64,000 bases of DNA. It comes from Amborella trichopoda. Its lineage: Eukaryota; Streptophyta; Magnoliopsida; Amborellales; Amborellaceae. The first letter of the stretch is position 1, and each line of letters opens with the position of its first letter. A program made the translations under genes and the position numbers. Of the stretch, positions 48,999-58,893 are shown piece after piece. Under the pieces are notes generated by a model. It was not told where the DNA came from. It made no database searches and was given only the letters and a program-made list of their open reading frames with translations. The stretch covers positions 425,614 through 489,613 of the forward strand of contig NW_006500065.1 of the NCBI RefSeq assembly GCF_000471905.2, read 5' to 3'.

Positions 48999-50800
48999 TG
49001 TCACACCCCAAGCATTTACAATACTGTTATTCCTGAGATGTGACAGGCAAAACATATATACATCTATTGATAGGACAAATTTACAGTGGCGAGGTCTTAC
49101 AAAGTAAATAAAGAAAGCTAGTACAACAACAGTATCTTCCAAGGTTGATCTTGACTAGCACTCAAAATGAAACCGCAGTTATCCTGAAAAAAATGTTTAC
49201 CATAGTTTGATGAGTTTGGCTACTCAGTAAGTGATCATCATAATTCTAAAAATAATCATGATTGAAAGATATCAATATTTTCCAAAATGAGATCTATTAA
49301 CAGAAATGCATCAACAGTTTCACTTTCAATAAATGCATAATTAAGTATAATCCGAATAATTGAAATGCTTATAACACTTTTAACGACAATACATAATTCA
49401 AAGGATTTCACAAAATACCCTACTGGCGTCCCAAGTAGGTCACCTATATACCCCATCAGCTTCTTGATGGGTCCACTTAATCCCTATCGGCGTCTCAGAT
49501 AGGTCCACTTAATCCCTGTAGGTCCACTTATACCTCACCGGCGTACCGGATGAGTCCACTTAATCCCTACCGGCGTCCTAGATAGGTCCACTTATACCTC
49601 ACCGGCGTACCGGATGAGTCCACTTGCATACTTAAATTATTTCTAAATCTCGTTAAACATTCGAAAGCAGCAATATCATGTACTCAACATATCACTGAAA
49701 CCATTAATATGAATTTCACTTAAACCATTAATAACAGTCACTCTCTATAACATTTCAAAAAAAACCACTCAAATATTTTGGGCTCAAATTTAGAAAGGTA
49801 GCAATTTGTAAAGGCATTCTAGCATAATTGCCAATTTAATATGTATAGAAAAACTCTTATAAAAATTCAAGAATACGGAATTATCACAATTTATGGAATA
49901 TCAATTCACAAATAAACATTTCACAACAATACTATAATCAATTGCAAAAATGTCAATTTTTAAATAATAAGGCAGTCATTTGCACATGAATTTTACAATG
50001 TCTAAATATTCAAAACAGTAGAAAGAAATATCACAATTTTACTAAAAGCAGAAATATCACATTTATTTCTAACAATAGACAAGAAAAATGAATAAATTTA
50101 TTTTTCTAATTTACAGCATTCAAAATTTCTAACATAGATAAAATATCACAATTTTTATTAAAAAGATTATTTTTCAAGATAATGAGGTCACGTACGCATA
50201 AAATTTATCGCGCCTAAAATTCATGATAATAAGCATAAATAATTATTTCATTTTATTTTTAAAAAGAATGGATTATTTTTCGAGACAATGAGGTCACTTA
50301 CACACAAAACTGATAAAATAAAGATCCTAGACGGAAATATCACTATTTATTAAAAATAGACTATTTTTCAGAAAGACGATGGCACTTACCCACAATTATT
50401 TGAGAGGGAGCTTCCGATAAAAAAATTCGGTTCGAGAGAGAAGTTCACGGTGTTTCGACCAGAGAGAGAGAGATCTTAAAATTTTCTAGAGTGGGAGTGC
50501 TCACCTCCCCTATTTAAATTCTTATAACGTATTATTATAATATTTTATTACGCTCTACCTCATACCTGAGGTGTCGCGTTAAGCGTCTGCTTTTAACATA
50601 CGAAAACCACGTCCGCTAAAGGACGTGGCGAGCAGCAGGCAGCAAGAAGCAGGCAGCAAAAGCAAAAGCAAAGGCAAAGGCAAAGGCAAAAACTTTTGAA
50701 AATAGTGATGGTCCCCAAGGACCATCATACTCAAACAGACCATCACCTATTTAAAAGCATCTTTTCTCCTTTTTTTTTTTGAAATTTTAGGATTGTTACA
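48999..50800. mobile_element. putative solo LTR or LTR-like block, ~1.8 kb
   Basis: Begins TGTCACACCCCAAGC and ends GGATTGTTACA against the assembly gap, so both strands have TGT...ACA ends. TGTCACACCC- and TGTAACA-type ends are common in plant Ty3/gypsy LTRs. Inside are tandem repeats (49420-49625), three loosely repeated segments with AATGAGGTCAC/ATGGCACTTAC near 50180, 50290 and 50370, and a GA-rich tract near 50460. No retroelement protein is present. The target duplication cannot be checked because the right flank is N. It is fossil and could be part of a non-autonomous element. Confidence 0.4.
49424..49625. repeat. ~33-bp tandem repeat, about 6 units
   Basis: Units contain CGGCGTACCGGATGAGTCCACTT or the variant CGGCGTCCTAGATAGGTCCACTT. 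Two 66-bp pairs with alternating variants are nearly identical. This kind of repeat occurs within long LTRs of plant elements. Confidence 0.85.
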
Positions 50801-50820
50801 NNNNNNNNNNNNNNNNNNNN
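50801..50820. other. assembly gap, 20 N
   Basis: Short run of N that probably stands for a gap of unknown size; it cuts the right flank of the LTR-like block. Confidence 0.99.
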
Positions 50821-51207
50821 AACTAAAAGTCTTCCATTTTGTACCGGTACATCAATCTCAACAACACGGATAATCAAGATTATATTGGAATTCAACGATA
50901 AAACTTTTCTTCAATTTAAGCAATTGTAATTTTGTCTTTTATTATTTTTCATACAAATAACTAAACATATAAATTCATATAATCTAGGTTTAAAATTGTG
51001 GAATATTACAATTATAATGCTGCCATCCTCATAAAAAAGAGAAAGGGAATCCTCGTCAATATGATAAAAAAAAAAAACCAATATAGATATTGCCGATGCC
51101 GAACTACAAAAAGTATGAGCTAAAAAAAATTAATCTATCATATACTAATAAAGAGTAACAACACATTATCCAAATTTATGTAGGTCAAATACATATTTTC
51201 ACAAGTG
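50821..51207. other. unclassified AT-rich stretch
   Basis: No gene or repeat recognised. It precedes the RPA-like pieces and may be the decayed upstream part of the same element. Confidence 0.3.
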
Positions 51208-51348
51208 AAAATGACAACACTCCATGTTGACGACGAGGTATGGTATAGGGGATGCTTGCAATGCTTAACAAAAACATCTCAAATTGTCGAGACAAGACAT
51301 CATTACTCAAAGTGCTTATCAGATAATGTCAAAACAGGCTTCATGTAA
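51208..51348 (+). pseudogene. RPA1-like zinc-ribbon fragment (Helitron-type RPA)
   Basis: An open stretch reads DDEVWYRGCLQC followed by a single YSKC. A WYxxCxxC start, then a second zinc-binding half, is the layout of the C-terminal DNA-binding domain (DBD-C) of replication protein A large subunit. The second cysteine pair is incomplete. The stretch closes at a stop inside CATGTAAGA, which is also a good splice donor, so the continuation at 51455 may be a further exon. Plant Helitrons often carry such RPA genes, and a Helitron-type helicase piece lies 2.7 kb upstream. Confidence 0.5.
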
Positions 51349-51454
51349 GATATCCTTAAACCAAAATTAAATTTCATTTTATTATATATAAAACACAAAA
51401 ACTCAGATAACATAAAAAATTTATACGTATTGTTTCAAATGTAGTTTAATAAAT

Positions 51455-51754
51455 GACATATCTGAGTTGAAAGTAACAATCTTTGGTAAAAAAGTAGAAC
51501 ATCTCTTGGTTACAACAATAGAACAACTTCATAGCCTTTGACAATAGGTATATCCACTTTATTGTTAATTGCATCAAATGTATCTAATTTTTAGTTTTAT
51601 TTTCCATCACAAAATAGATTATTCTATAATGCTTACATATAAAATTCATCAATTGTTGCAAGCAAATATTGTAGATCATGTTCAACACGAAATACAAAAG
51701 ATCCTGCACACAAAGCACATTTTCAAAGTGTGGGCAATGCTAAATACTTTTTGA
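51455..51754 (+). pseudogene. RPA1-like OB-fold fragment, second piece
   Basis: 51455-51541 reads DISELKVTIFGKKVEHLL and then TTIEQLHSL. This matches the OB-fold strand pattern of RPA DBD-C (xLxVTIFGKxAEHLxGxxAxxL). A different frame to 51754 carries IQKILHTKHIFKVWAML, which resembles the next strand pair (LxxxxYxFKVxV). A candidate splice acceptor (AAATGTAG) lies at about 51436-51443. A stop at 51539 and a frame change separate the two parts, so the gene is dead. Distant resemblance only. Confidence 0.45.
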
Positions 51755-52170
51755 AATCACACAACGGTGAAATGCGTGGTGACAAACATGTTTAATATTT
51801 CATAATAACCAAATGTTAAAAGAAGATTGAAGCTGCATGAAGACATTGACATATAATTCATTGCATTTTCTTTTACTGGATCTAATTTATATGCCAACAG
51901 CTACTTAATATTTCATTCATGAAATTGCTATTTAAATTCAATATATTTGCTATTATTTGAATTCATTTATATGTCAACATCTACTTAATATTTTATGAGT
52001 GAAATTACTATTTCCTTTGGGTATTTCTTCAATGCTATGCTATTTTCTTATATAACTTTCAAAAAAAAAAAATACAAAATATATATGATCATTTACTTGA
52101 ATGATATTTCCATTGTACTTACAATGCACATAAACCAACTAGTAGGGTATAAAAAAAAAGCATAAAAAAA
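51755..52170. other. unclassified AT-rich stretch
   Basis: Two partial repeats of a segment with CTACTTAATATTT and GAAATTGCTATTT/GAAATTACTATTT occur near 51900-51935 and 51980-52015. Nothing else recognised. Confidence 0.35.
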
Positions 52171-52485
52171 GGTATGGTTTGTATGGAGCTGATGCTCTAA
52201 ACAATCAAAATAAAGTGCACGTTCACATAGTATGGAGAAATGTAGTGTATATGGAGCATCTCTATGAAAACTTGAAAATCTTGAATATTGACGATCCAAA
52301 AGTACACTAAAAGATACACTATTTTCAAAACTTGAAATCTAATTTTTTCTCATATCCATGTATCTTAATATTGAGATGATCAATTTGAAGCTATTTGAGC
52401 ATCAAAACAACCTCTTTTAAGTGATATTTTTGAGGTAGGCTCTAATTTGAATGTTTAGACCGTCGGCTCTACATAAACTTCTTCC
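52171..52485. mobile_element. Mutator-type MITE, copy 2, upstream of the TraB gene
   Basis: Same family as 4590-4982. Left end GGTATGGTTTGTATGGAGC with CTCTAAACAATCAAA; right end TAGACCGTCGGCTCTACATAAAC then TTCTTCC. The interior shares ATACACTATTTTCAAAACTTGAAAT and ATCTTAATATTGAGATGATC with copy 1. The flanks share TAAAAAAA, a decayed duplication in A-rich DNA. It ends about 335 bp before the predicted TraB start codon. Confidence 0.8.
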
Positions 52486-52820
52486 TAAAAAAACGACCTA
52501 CCTGCTTTTGCAAGCCACGGTCCGAAACGGGGCCTAAGTGACAGATGACAGTTTTATAGGAAGAGTGAGAAATTTGGAAGGGGATTAGACAAGGAGAGAG
52601 AGAGAGAGTGGGGATTGCATGAAGAAAGCCTGGAGAGAGAGGGAATTGGATGAAGAAAGCCTTGCTCGCAGCTGCATCAAGAAAACCTTGTTGGCCTTTG
52701 CTTCCACGCCAGAACATTGCATCGCACTCCATTTCTCGATATAGAGAGAGAGGGCATCAGAATAGAGAGAGAAAGAGGAGAGAGAGGGAGGCATCAAAAT
52801 TTTGCACGTTTACTCTGACC

Positions 52821-53183
52821 ATGACGGATGGCGTTTCGCCAAATGCGGAGGTTTTAGATACAAAACTCTCGCATGAATCTCACGCCACCACCGCTCTCTC
52901 CGGAAAATCCATGGAGATCGATGTGGAAGAAGCCAACAAAGGAGAAGATATCGAACCAGACATGGAGGAAGAGAGCGATCCTCCACGTTTTCGGGGAACC
53001 CTAGGTCTCCATGAGTCCTCTAATGGAGGAAATGATGCTGAATTACATGACGGTTGGCAAACGTATGAGAAGATGGAGCTCCCAGAAGATCTTGCAAAAG
53101 GTGTGGTGCTTCTCAATTGTGAGTCTTCAGTGCCTGGTGGTACCTGCGATGTCTACTTGGTTGGGACTGCTCATGTATCTCAG
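52821..53183 (+). CDS. TraB-domain protein gene, exon 1
   Basis: 121 codons from ATG to CAG, then a GT donor (CAG|GTTCAC). The N-terminal 55 residues are acidic and poorly ordered (EEANKGEDIEPDMEEESD). The TraB domain starts after this with FRGTLGL, LAKGVVLLNC and ends in VYLVGTAHVSQ, containing the conserved GTAHVS motif. Plant proteins of this family (for example Arabidopsis TRB1) sit on mitochondria and take part in ER-mitochondria contact and mitophagy; this gene could be that type or another family member. I chose ATG 52821 because upstream sequence is GA-rich and leader-like. An in-frame ATG at 52650 would add 57 Arg-rich residues. A Mutator-type MITE lies just upstream. Confidence 0.88.
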
Positions 53184-54139
53184 GTTCACTTCTATCCCTC
53201 TTGCTCTTCTCTCTTATCTGTCTGTCATTCTCGCTCGTTCTTTCCATTTATACCTACTGATTTTTCTTTTTCCTGATTTTGTGTCTTGTGATTAATTTTC
53301 TGAGATTTCTGTCTCAAAATCGAGAATCCAGCTTGTATGTTGTAATTCTGATTATATATTATTACGGGAACTCTTTCTATAATTAATCATTAAAATAAGT
53401 TGCATGTATTTTTGAGTGGCTATTTTCTTTAGAGTGTGGTGAACGTTTTTCTCATGTGAACTTCTAGTTTTCCAAGTTTCTTGTTTCTTTCTTGCTGTTC
53501 TTTTTCTCTTGTTTTCCTTTGATAACTGCTATTGTGCGTGTTATTATCGGTTTCAAGCTGCATTCTTTCTCTTTCTCTCTAACACAACGTCTGAATTTCT
53601 AATTCCTCAAAATTTTCTGTCTGGTGGTTGTAATGCTTTACAAAAAGCAATTCATGATGTTGTATCTATGAATTGAAATTTCTCTGTGGACTGCAATGAG
53701 ATATATGTGAGCTGTTCATTTTGTTTTTTCTATTGTCTTGAATCTGATCATTGAAAGTAATAGAAAAACTTTGAACTCATGACTCTTCTCTGCTACATTA
53801 GTTTTTTTATGCTTCCTTGTTTTCCTTGCAAAGCGCAATCCCCATTTATAACCCGTATCCTGTCCTGTGAGAAGTTCTGTTGTCCAAATTTTTGTTACTC
53901 CTATGAGCTACATTGGTACTTTGTTTTTGTTCTTATTCTGATTGCTGTTTGGTAGGTGCTGTATTAGCCTTGTAGTGTATCTCTATAAAGTGATCAATCA
54001 AACTCTCCCTCATCCTCTTTGAGGAAGCAACTCTTATAGTGATTTAATTGCATGGAACTGTATGGATTTATTGTGATTTGTTTAAATTCTGACAGAACTT
54101 TGATTTCAGCTTCTGGAAGAAGTCAGAAAGTAGGCCTGA
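53184..54139 (+). other. intron 1 of the TraB gene, 5' part
   Basis: T-rich sequence with no open frame or repeat recognised, typical of a plant intron. Confidence 0.6.
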
Positions 54140-54460
54140 CAATGGGCTAGGTGGTTTGGTACGGCCCGGTCTGGTCGACCCTGCCCTAAAAACCTAGGGC
54201 CTGGGCCACTCTAAGCCACAAGATGTGGCCTGAGGGCTAGTCTAGGGTCGGCCCGGTTCGGCCTACACCACCCTTTTTTTCTTCCTTTTTTTTTCTTGGA
54301 TTGAATTTGACCTTCCCTTGCTTGGCTTGGCTAGGGCCAGGCATGGGCCAGAGCTTCTTTGGCCTGGTCTGGGCTAGCCGGGCTGGGGCTATAGGGATTA
54401 GGGTTGGGCTAAGGCCAGGGTTGGGCTAAGGCCAAGGTTGGCTCGGCCTATTGTGGGCCC
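54140..54460. repeat. GC-rich dispersed repeat in intron 1
   Basis: Built from GGGCC, GGCCCGG and GGCCTGG words (for example GGTACGGCCCGGTCTGG, GGGTCGGCCCGGTTCGG), with a 17-bp tandem duplication, AGGGTTGGGCTAAGGCC, near 54400-54435. This GC-rich word pattern is common in plant dispersed repeats. The family was not identified, and no coding sense was seen. Confidence 0.55.
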
Positions 54461-55479
54461 TATTAGAAAGGGGTAGATGATCATGTATCCTAAACATTGA
54501 TACCCTTTTCTTTTCTTTTCTTTTTTTGACATGTGTCTTAAACTTGTTGATAATAAACGAGTAGAACCGCACATCATGGTATCAAAGGGATATTGGGATA
54601 GCATTTGAATGACCCACAAAATTAGGTCAATCCATAAAATATTGCCTGCCATACTGCCATTAGCTAGTGTGTTTTCCTTTGCATTAACCTTCCTTTTTTT
54701 GCATGTTGAAATGAAAGTGGCCTGGAAGCTCCAATGTCTGTCATCTCATCAAAGATCAAAGGCGCCAAGGAGGGAGAAAAGGGGGTAGGGTGGAGGTTAG
54801 ATTTCCTATTAGCCCATCTGATACCATTAATGCTTTCTCCTTTAACAATAATAGGAGCCACCACCTCCTAATCGGCTAATCGCTTGATCTCAGGCCTTAA
54901 ATAATACTCTTGCCTCTGCGAATGAGCAGTCTATCCTTAGAAGGATAGGATGGTATTTCCTTCTGTGTCCCTTAAACTGACCGCAAACCCCTCTGGCCCA
55001 AATTTTCCCACAAACTCCCATTGAAGCTCAACTTCAAAAACTCCCTCGATGGGGCAGACAACTAGGGGGTTGGCCTGCTAATAGAGATAATTGGGAAAGC
55101 TATTGTCTTCTAATCCTTCTCAAGTTTCACTACATGAAACATTTGAACTCCGGTCTTGATACTACCCAAACAATCACTTATTATTGAATTTTCTATTGCA
55201 AAATCTCCCCTCTGATACTGTCGCTTTTAAAGATTTCTTTTATTATTTTCCATTTACCCCATTGGATTGCCATTGTACACACTCTCCATAGCATGTGGGC
55301 CTTGTCATTGAGCATAGCTAATCTTGATATCTAAGTCACTCACAACAATCCAAACGGATCCAACATGGACCAAATAACCCTTGTAAACCATTACTGAATA
55401 AGAATATGGTCACCTCTTATGTATATATCATACCCACATTAGGGATTTGCAAACCTTAACTGATGTTCTATTGTTAATT
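54461..55479. other. intron 1 middle part, decayed element of unknown type
   Basis: A minus-strand frame at 54664-54864 and coding-like sequence on the minus strand up to about 55060 hint at an old coding element. TGGTATCAGATGGGC on the minus strand near 54815-54829 resembles a tRNA-Met primer site. Evidence is too weak for a family call. Confidence 0.25.
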
Positions 55480-57350
55480 TTATAAAAATTTTATTTCGAA
55501 ACTAATTTGTATTTGAAATTTCTTGAGGACCATTTGACCTTATATAGTTATGAGACTATAGTTAATTGTGGTCTTATGTTTTTGTTTGAGGGACCATACC
55601 ATCTTTTATTGTCCTTACGTCTGCACAGTTTTTCTCCATTATTTGCATGATGTGTGAACTTCAATACTTGGCTTGAAATTCTACTAACATATTTTAATAC
55701 ATGTATGTATTTTATACATGATATCTTACTTATATCATGTGTTGGTGACACCTGGATGATGATGTGGTACCATCATCCATTCCTTGATAAGCCCATCATC
55801 CCTCTTTCTTAAAAGCTTCTTTTCGAAGAACACACATACACTCTCTCTCTTTGATGAAAACTCATATCCTTCTCTCCTCATAACCTTTAATAAATGTGTA
55901 AGATGATGATGCCAAAGGTTATGATATGTTGGTGACCCACATGAAATATGGGGTTGAAGCATACATTGATTTTGGTTTTCAACGCTCTATTTTATAAAGA
56001 GACAAAGCTATTGTTAATTTTGCAGTAAGTATTTTGTGATTAAGTTCTACATTGCTAGATGAATTGCATGTTTCGGGTTGCGCATGCATCTATAAGAGAT
56101 ATATGATCTAGTTTCGGAATGGTTTTTCAAAATCGAAGCTCATAATTTTACTGCCGATTGGAGAACAAATCGGTATATATTGTAGTGGCTTTAGACAAGT
56201 GGTTGAGAGTGCATCCTAGTAACTCTACATCTACCATATTTTCCTTTCTAGAGATTCATTGCATTCAACTCCTTTCCATACTTGAAATGTATCTTTTAGG
56301 CTGCATCTAGATACTATTCAAACAACAAAATATCCATTTTGTAGGAAATGTTTTCACAAGAAATGTATTTCACATAAAATAGTTTTTTCCATACATTTTT
56401 TCTAAGGATCCAAATGGGGTTTGAGGATTTGTCTGGGTTCAGAGTTTATAAGAATACTCCTAATTCCAAAGTGATAGAGGTTCATAAATTAAATGTTCCA
56501 AATTACAAGGGACCTTGAGGCATGATATGGTCCCACTATCATCAAAGTGCTAAACGCCCTTGACTCTTGTAAGATTCCGAGATGCAATCGGTCCTTGCAA
56601 GTACAGTCTCAGGATACATACACTTCTTGAGTTATTAAGTTGAAATTCCAATAACTCATTTAAAACTACAACATATATTAATATGTTCTCAAAGTGGCAA
56701 TAAAACTACAAGCATCGATTGTGAGAAATGATTATGTAGCTACAAATGCAAAATTCACCTAGCACTATAAAACTTAAATATAAAAAAACTTCCTGCATTA
56801 ATAATTCTATCCCTGCTTCTTGATAAAACTAAGCTAAAACCAAAATCAATGTAAGCTTCAACATCCATATTTCATGTGGTTTATCAACATATGATAACCT
56901 TTGGTATTCATCATGTTAACGATAAAGAGTTTTGGAGGTTATGAGAAGATTAGGAGGATATGAGTTTTTATTAGAGAGAGTGTGTTCAACAAAAAGTTGC
57001 TTTTAAAAAAGAGGGGCAATGAGATTTTAAAGGGATAGAAGTTCGTAATACATCATCATCTATATGTCACCAACACATGATACAATTAAGATGTCATGTG
57101 TAAAATGCATACACGTTAAAATGTCTCAATTACTTTTAAAGCCAAGTATTGAATTTCACGTGTCTTGTAAATTAAAGAGAAAAGATTGAGTGGAGCATAA
57201 GGATTGCAAAAGACGGTAGGATCCCTCAAATAAAAATATATGATCACTAATAATTGTGGTTGCCTAACTATATAGGTCACAACGGTCCTCAATAAATTTT
57301 CAAATATAAATTTGTTTTGAAATGAAAATTAAATAAAATGAGAGATTTAT
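55480..57350. mobile_element. element with ~510-bp inverted repeats in intron 1
   Basis: 55480-55985 matches the reverse complement of about 56836-57350 end to end: TTGAGGACC, CTATATAGTTA, CTTGGCTT, TCATGTGTTGGTGACA, CATAACCTTT and ACATGAAATAT words in the same order. The spacer is about 850 bp without protein coding. This is a foldback or long-TIR non-autonomous DNA element. A further partial copy follows at 57400-57835. No target duplication was established. Confidence 0.6.
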
Positions 57351-57399
57351 ACTATAAAATCATTTGCTTTTATACAACGAGGTCACAATCACCCTTAGC

Positions 57400-57835
57400 C
57401 ATCTGTCATGTTGAACATAGTGATGTTAAGCATTAGTTAAACGGTATGAGGAGAGAAGGATATGGATTTTTAGGAGAGAATGTGTTATTTATAATGAAGC
57501 TTTTAAGAAAGAGGGACAATGGGCTTCTAGAGGATGGATGATGATAACAACGTCATCCATGTGTCACCAACACATGGTATAAGTAAGATGTCATATGTAA
57601 AATGCATAATTATATTAAAACATGTGCAAGTAACATTTAAAGCCGAGTATTGAACTTCACATGTTATGTAAAATTAGGGAGAAAAAATTGAGTGGTCATA
57701 AGGACTACAAAACACAATATGGTCTCTCAAACCAGAACATATGACCATAAGCAACTCTAAGTCTCATAACTACATAGGTCATAATGGTTTTTAAGAAATT
57801 TTCAAATATAAATTTGCTGCGAAATCAAAACAAAT
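57400..57835. repeat. additional copy of the inverted-repeat arm
   Basis: Same orientation as 56836-57350: GAGAGAAGGATATGG, AAGAAAGAGGGACAATG, GTGTCACCAACACATGGTAT, AAGCCGAGTATTGAACTTCA and TTTCAAATATAAATTTG. It lies 50 bp beyond the inverted pair, making three arms in a row. Confidence 0.65.
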
Positions 57836-58649
57836 ATAATTAATGAAATGGCAAGCAAGCTGATTGAATGTAAAAACTATAAGTACTGGGATTGCCAATC
57901 GAAGGTAGCGGTCGCACTCCAAAATTGCGACCTGACGCTTGAAGAAGATCATGCCGAACATAAAAAGAGGGAACGTGCTTCCATAGGTCATCGGAGGACC
58001 ATCACTAGAGTACAATAAATACTTTCCATGTTCTTTCCAACTTACCTTTAAAAGAAAAACCGATTCTCCCATCTTGTCTCACTGAATGTTGTTAATTATA
58101 GAGCAGTGTTGCTGAATCTTGTACTTCACAGAGCAGGGAATCTTAGGCTCTTTACTGATGTCTGACACTTACACATAACACGAATGCCATGCCCATGTGA
58201 CCTAGGTTGAGACATAGGATGCGATGAAAATATTTGGATCCTGTGAAGCCTCAACCCTTATGTGTAGAATGAATAACCAATTGAATGCCCTCAAATGCCA
58301 CTGATTGGGATGATGAGCTATGTAGGGAATCCTATTTCTATGTACCATCCTTGTTTGATTTTAGATTTGTCTTGATCTTTTAGTTTAGAGATTGATTTTT
58401 CATTTAATTGTGAGAGTAATTGCTCTTTAGCCACATTTCATGTTGTACAATTGTTTTGAATCTTTTCATCACAAATTATAGCCTTCGTAATGTCATCATA
58501 CTAGAGTTAGCGAGCTGGTCCTGCAAATTTATGTTTTTATGTGTTAATACAGGATATCTCCTTGAAGGAATATTTTCTTCTATACATTATCCTTTGGTCA
58601 TATAGTATGGTGTGTGTTTGAACTTTATTTTCTTGGTTCTTGCTTGTAG
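57836..58649 (+). other. intron 1 of the TraB gene, 3' part
   Basis: No repeat or coding sequence recognised; ends with a normal polypyrimidine tract and TTGTAG acceptor. Confidence 0.5.
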
Positions 58650-58697
58650 GAGTCGTGCCGTGAAGTTCAAGCCATCATACGTTTCCTTAAACCGCAG
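58650..58697 (+). CDS. TraB-domain protein gene, exon 2
   Basis: 16 codons, ESCREVQAIIRFLKPQ, directly continuing GTAHVSQ of exon 1. It is bounded by TTGTAG| acceptor and CAG|GTGCTT donor, phase 0 on both sides. The Ser-Cys-Arg-Glu-Val run after GTAHVS is typical of plant TraB proteins. It is separated from exon 1 by an unusually long intron (5.47 kb) filled with repeats. Confidence 0.88.
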
Positions 58698-58833
58698 GTG
58701 CTTCCCTTTTCGAACTGACTAAACAATAAAACTGATGGATGGGTGATTTAGCAGGTTAGCAGCCTGCATTAAGATGTATCTTGCATGTTTTCCATTTAAT
58801 CATCTGTGTGGTTACCTACAATTGTTTTTCCAG

Positions 58834-58893
58834 GTCGTTTTTTTGGAGTTATGCCCAAGTCGAGTGTCTATTTTGACCACTCAAAATCTAAAG
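58834..58893 (+). CDS. TraB-domain protein gene, exon 3
   Basis: 20 codons, VVFLELCPSRVSILTTQNLK, between CCAG| acceptor and AAG|GTACAT donor, phase 0. It holds the FLEL...R signature that follows GTAH in the TraB fold. The three exons give 157 residues without a break. The remaining exons (about 200 residues in the family) are not visible between 58.9 and 64 kb and should lie beyond the window, which makes intron 3 at least 5.1 kb. No damaging change was seen, so the gene is probably intact so far as it can be read. Confidence 0.85.

Noticed and set aside
52469-53116. Minus-strand frames opposite the TraB first exon and leader
   Set aside because: Shadows of the GA-rich leader and of the real plus-strand exon.
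54815-54829. TGGTATCAGATGGGC on the minus strand as a retroelement primer site
   Set aside because: Only 10-11 bases fit, and no LTR end or retroelement protein could be found next to it.
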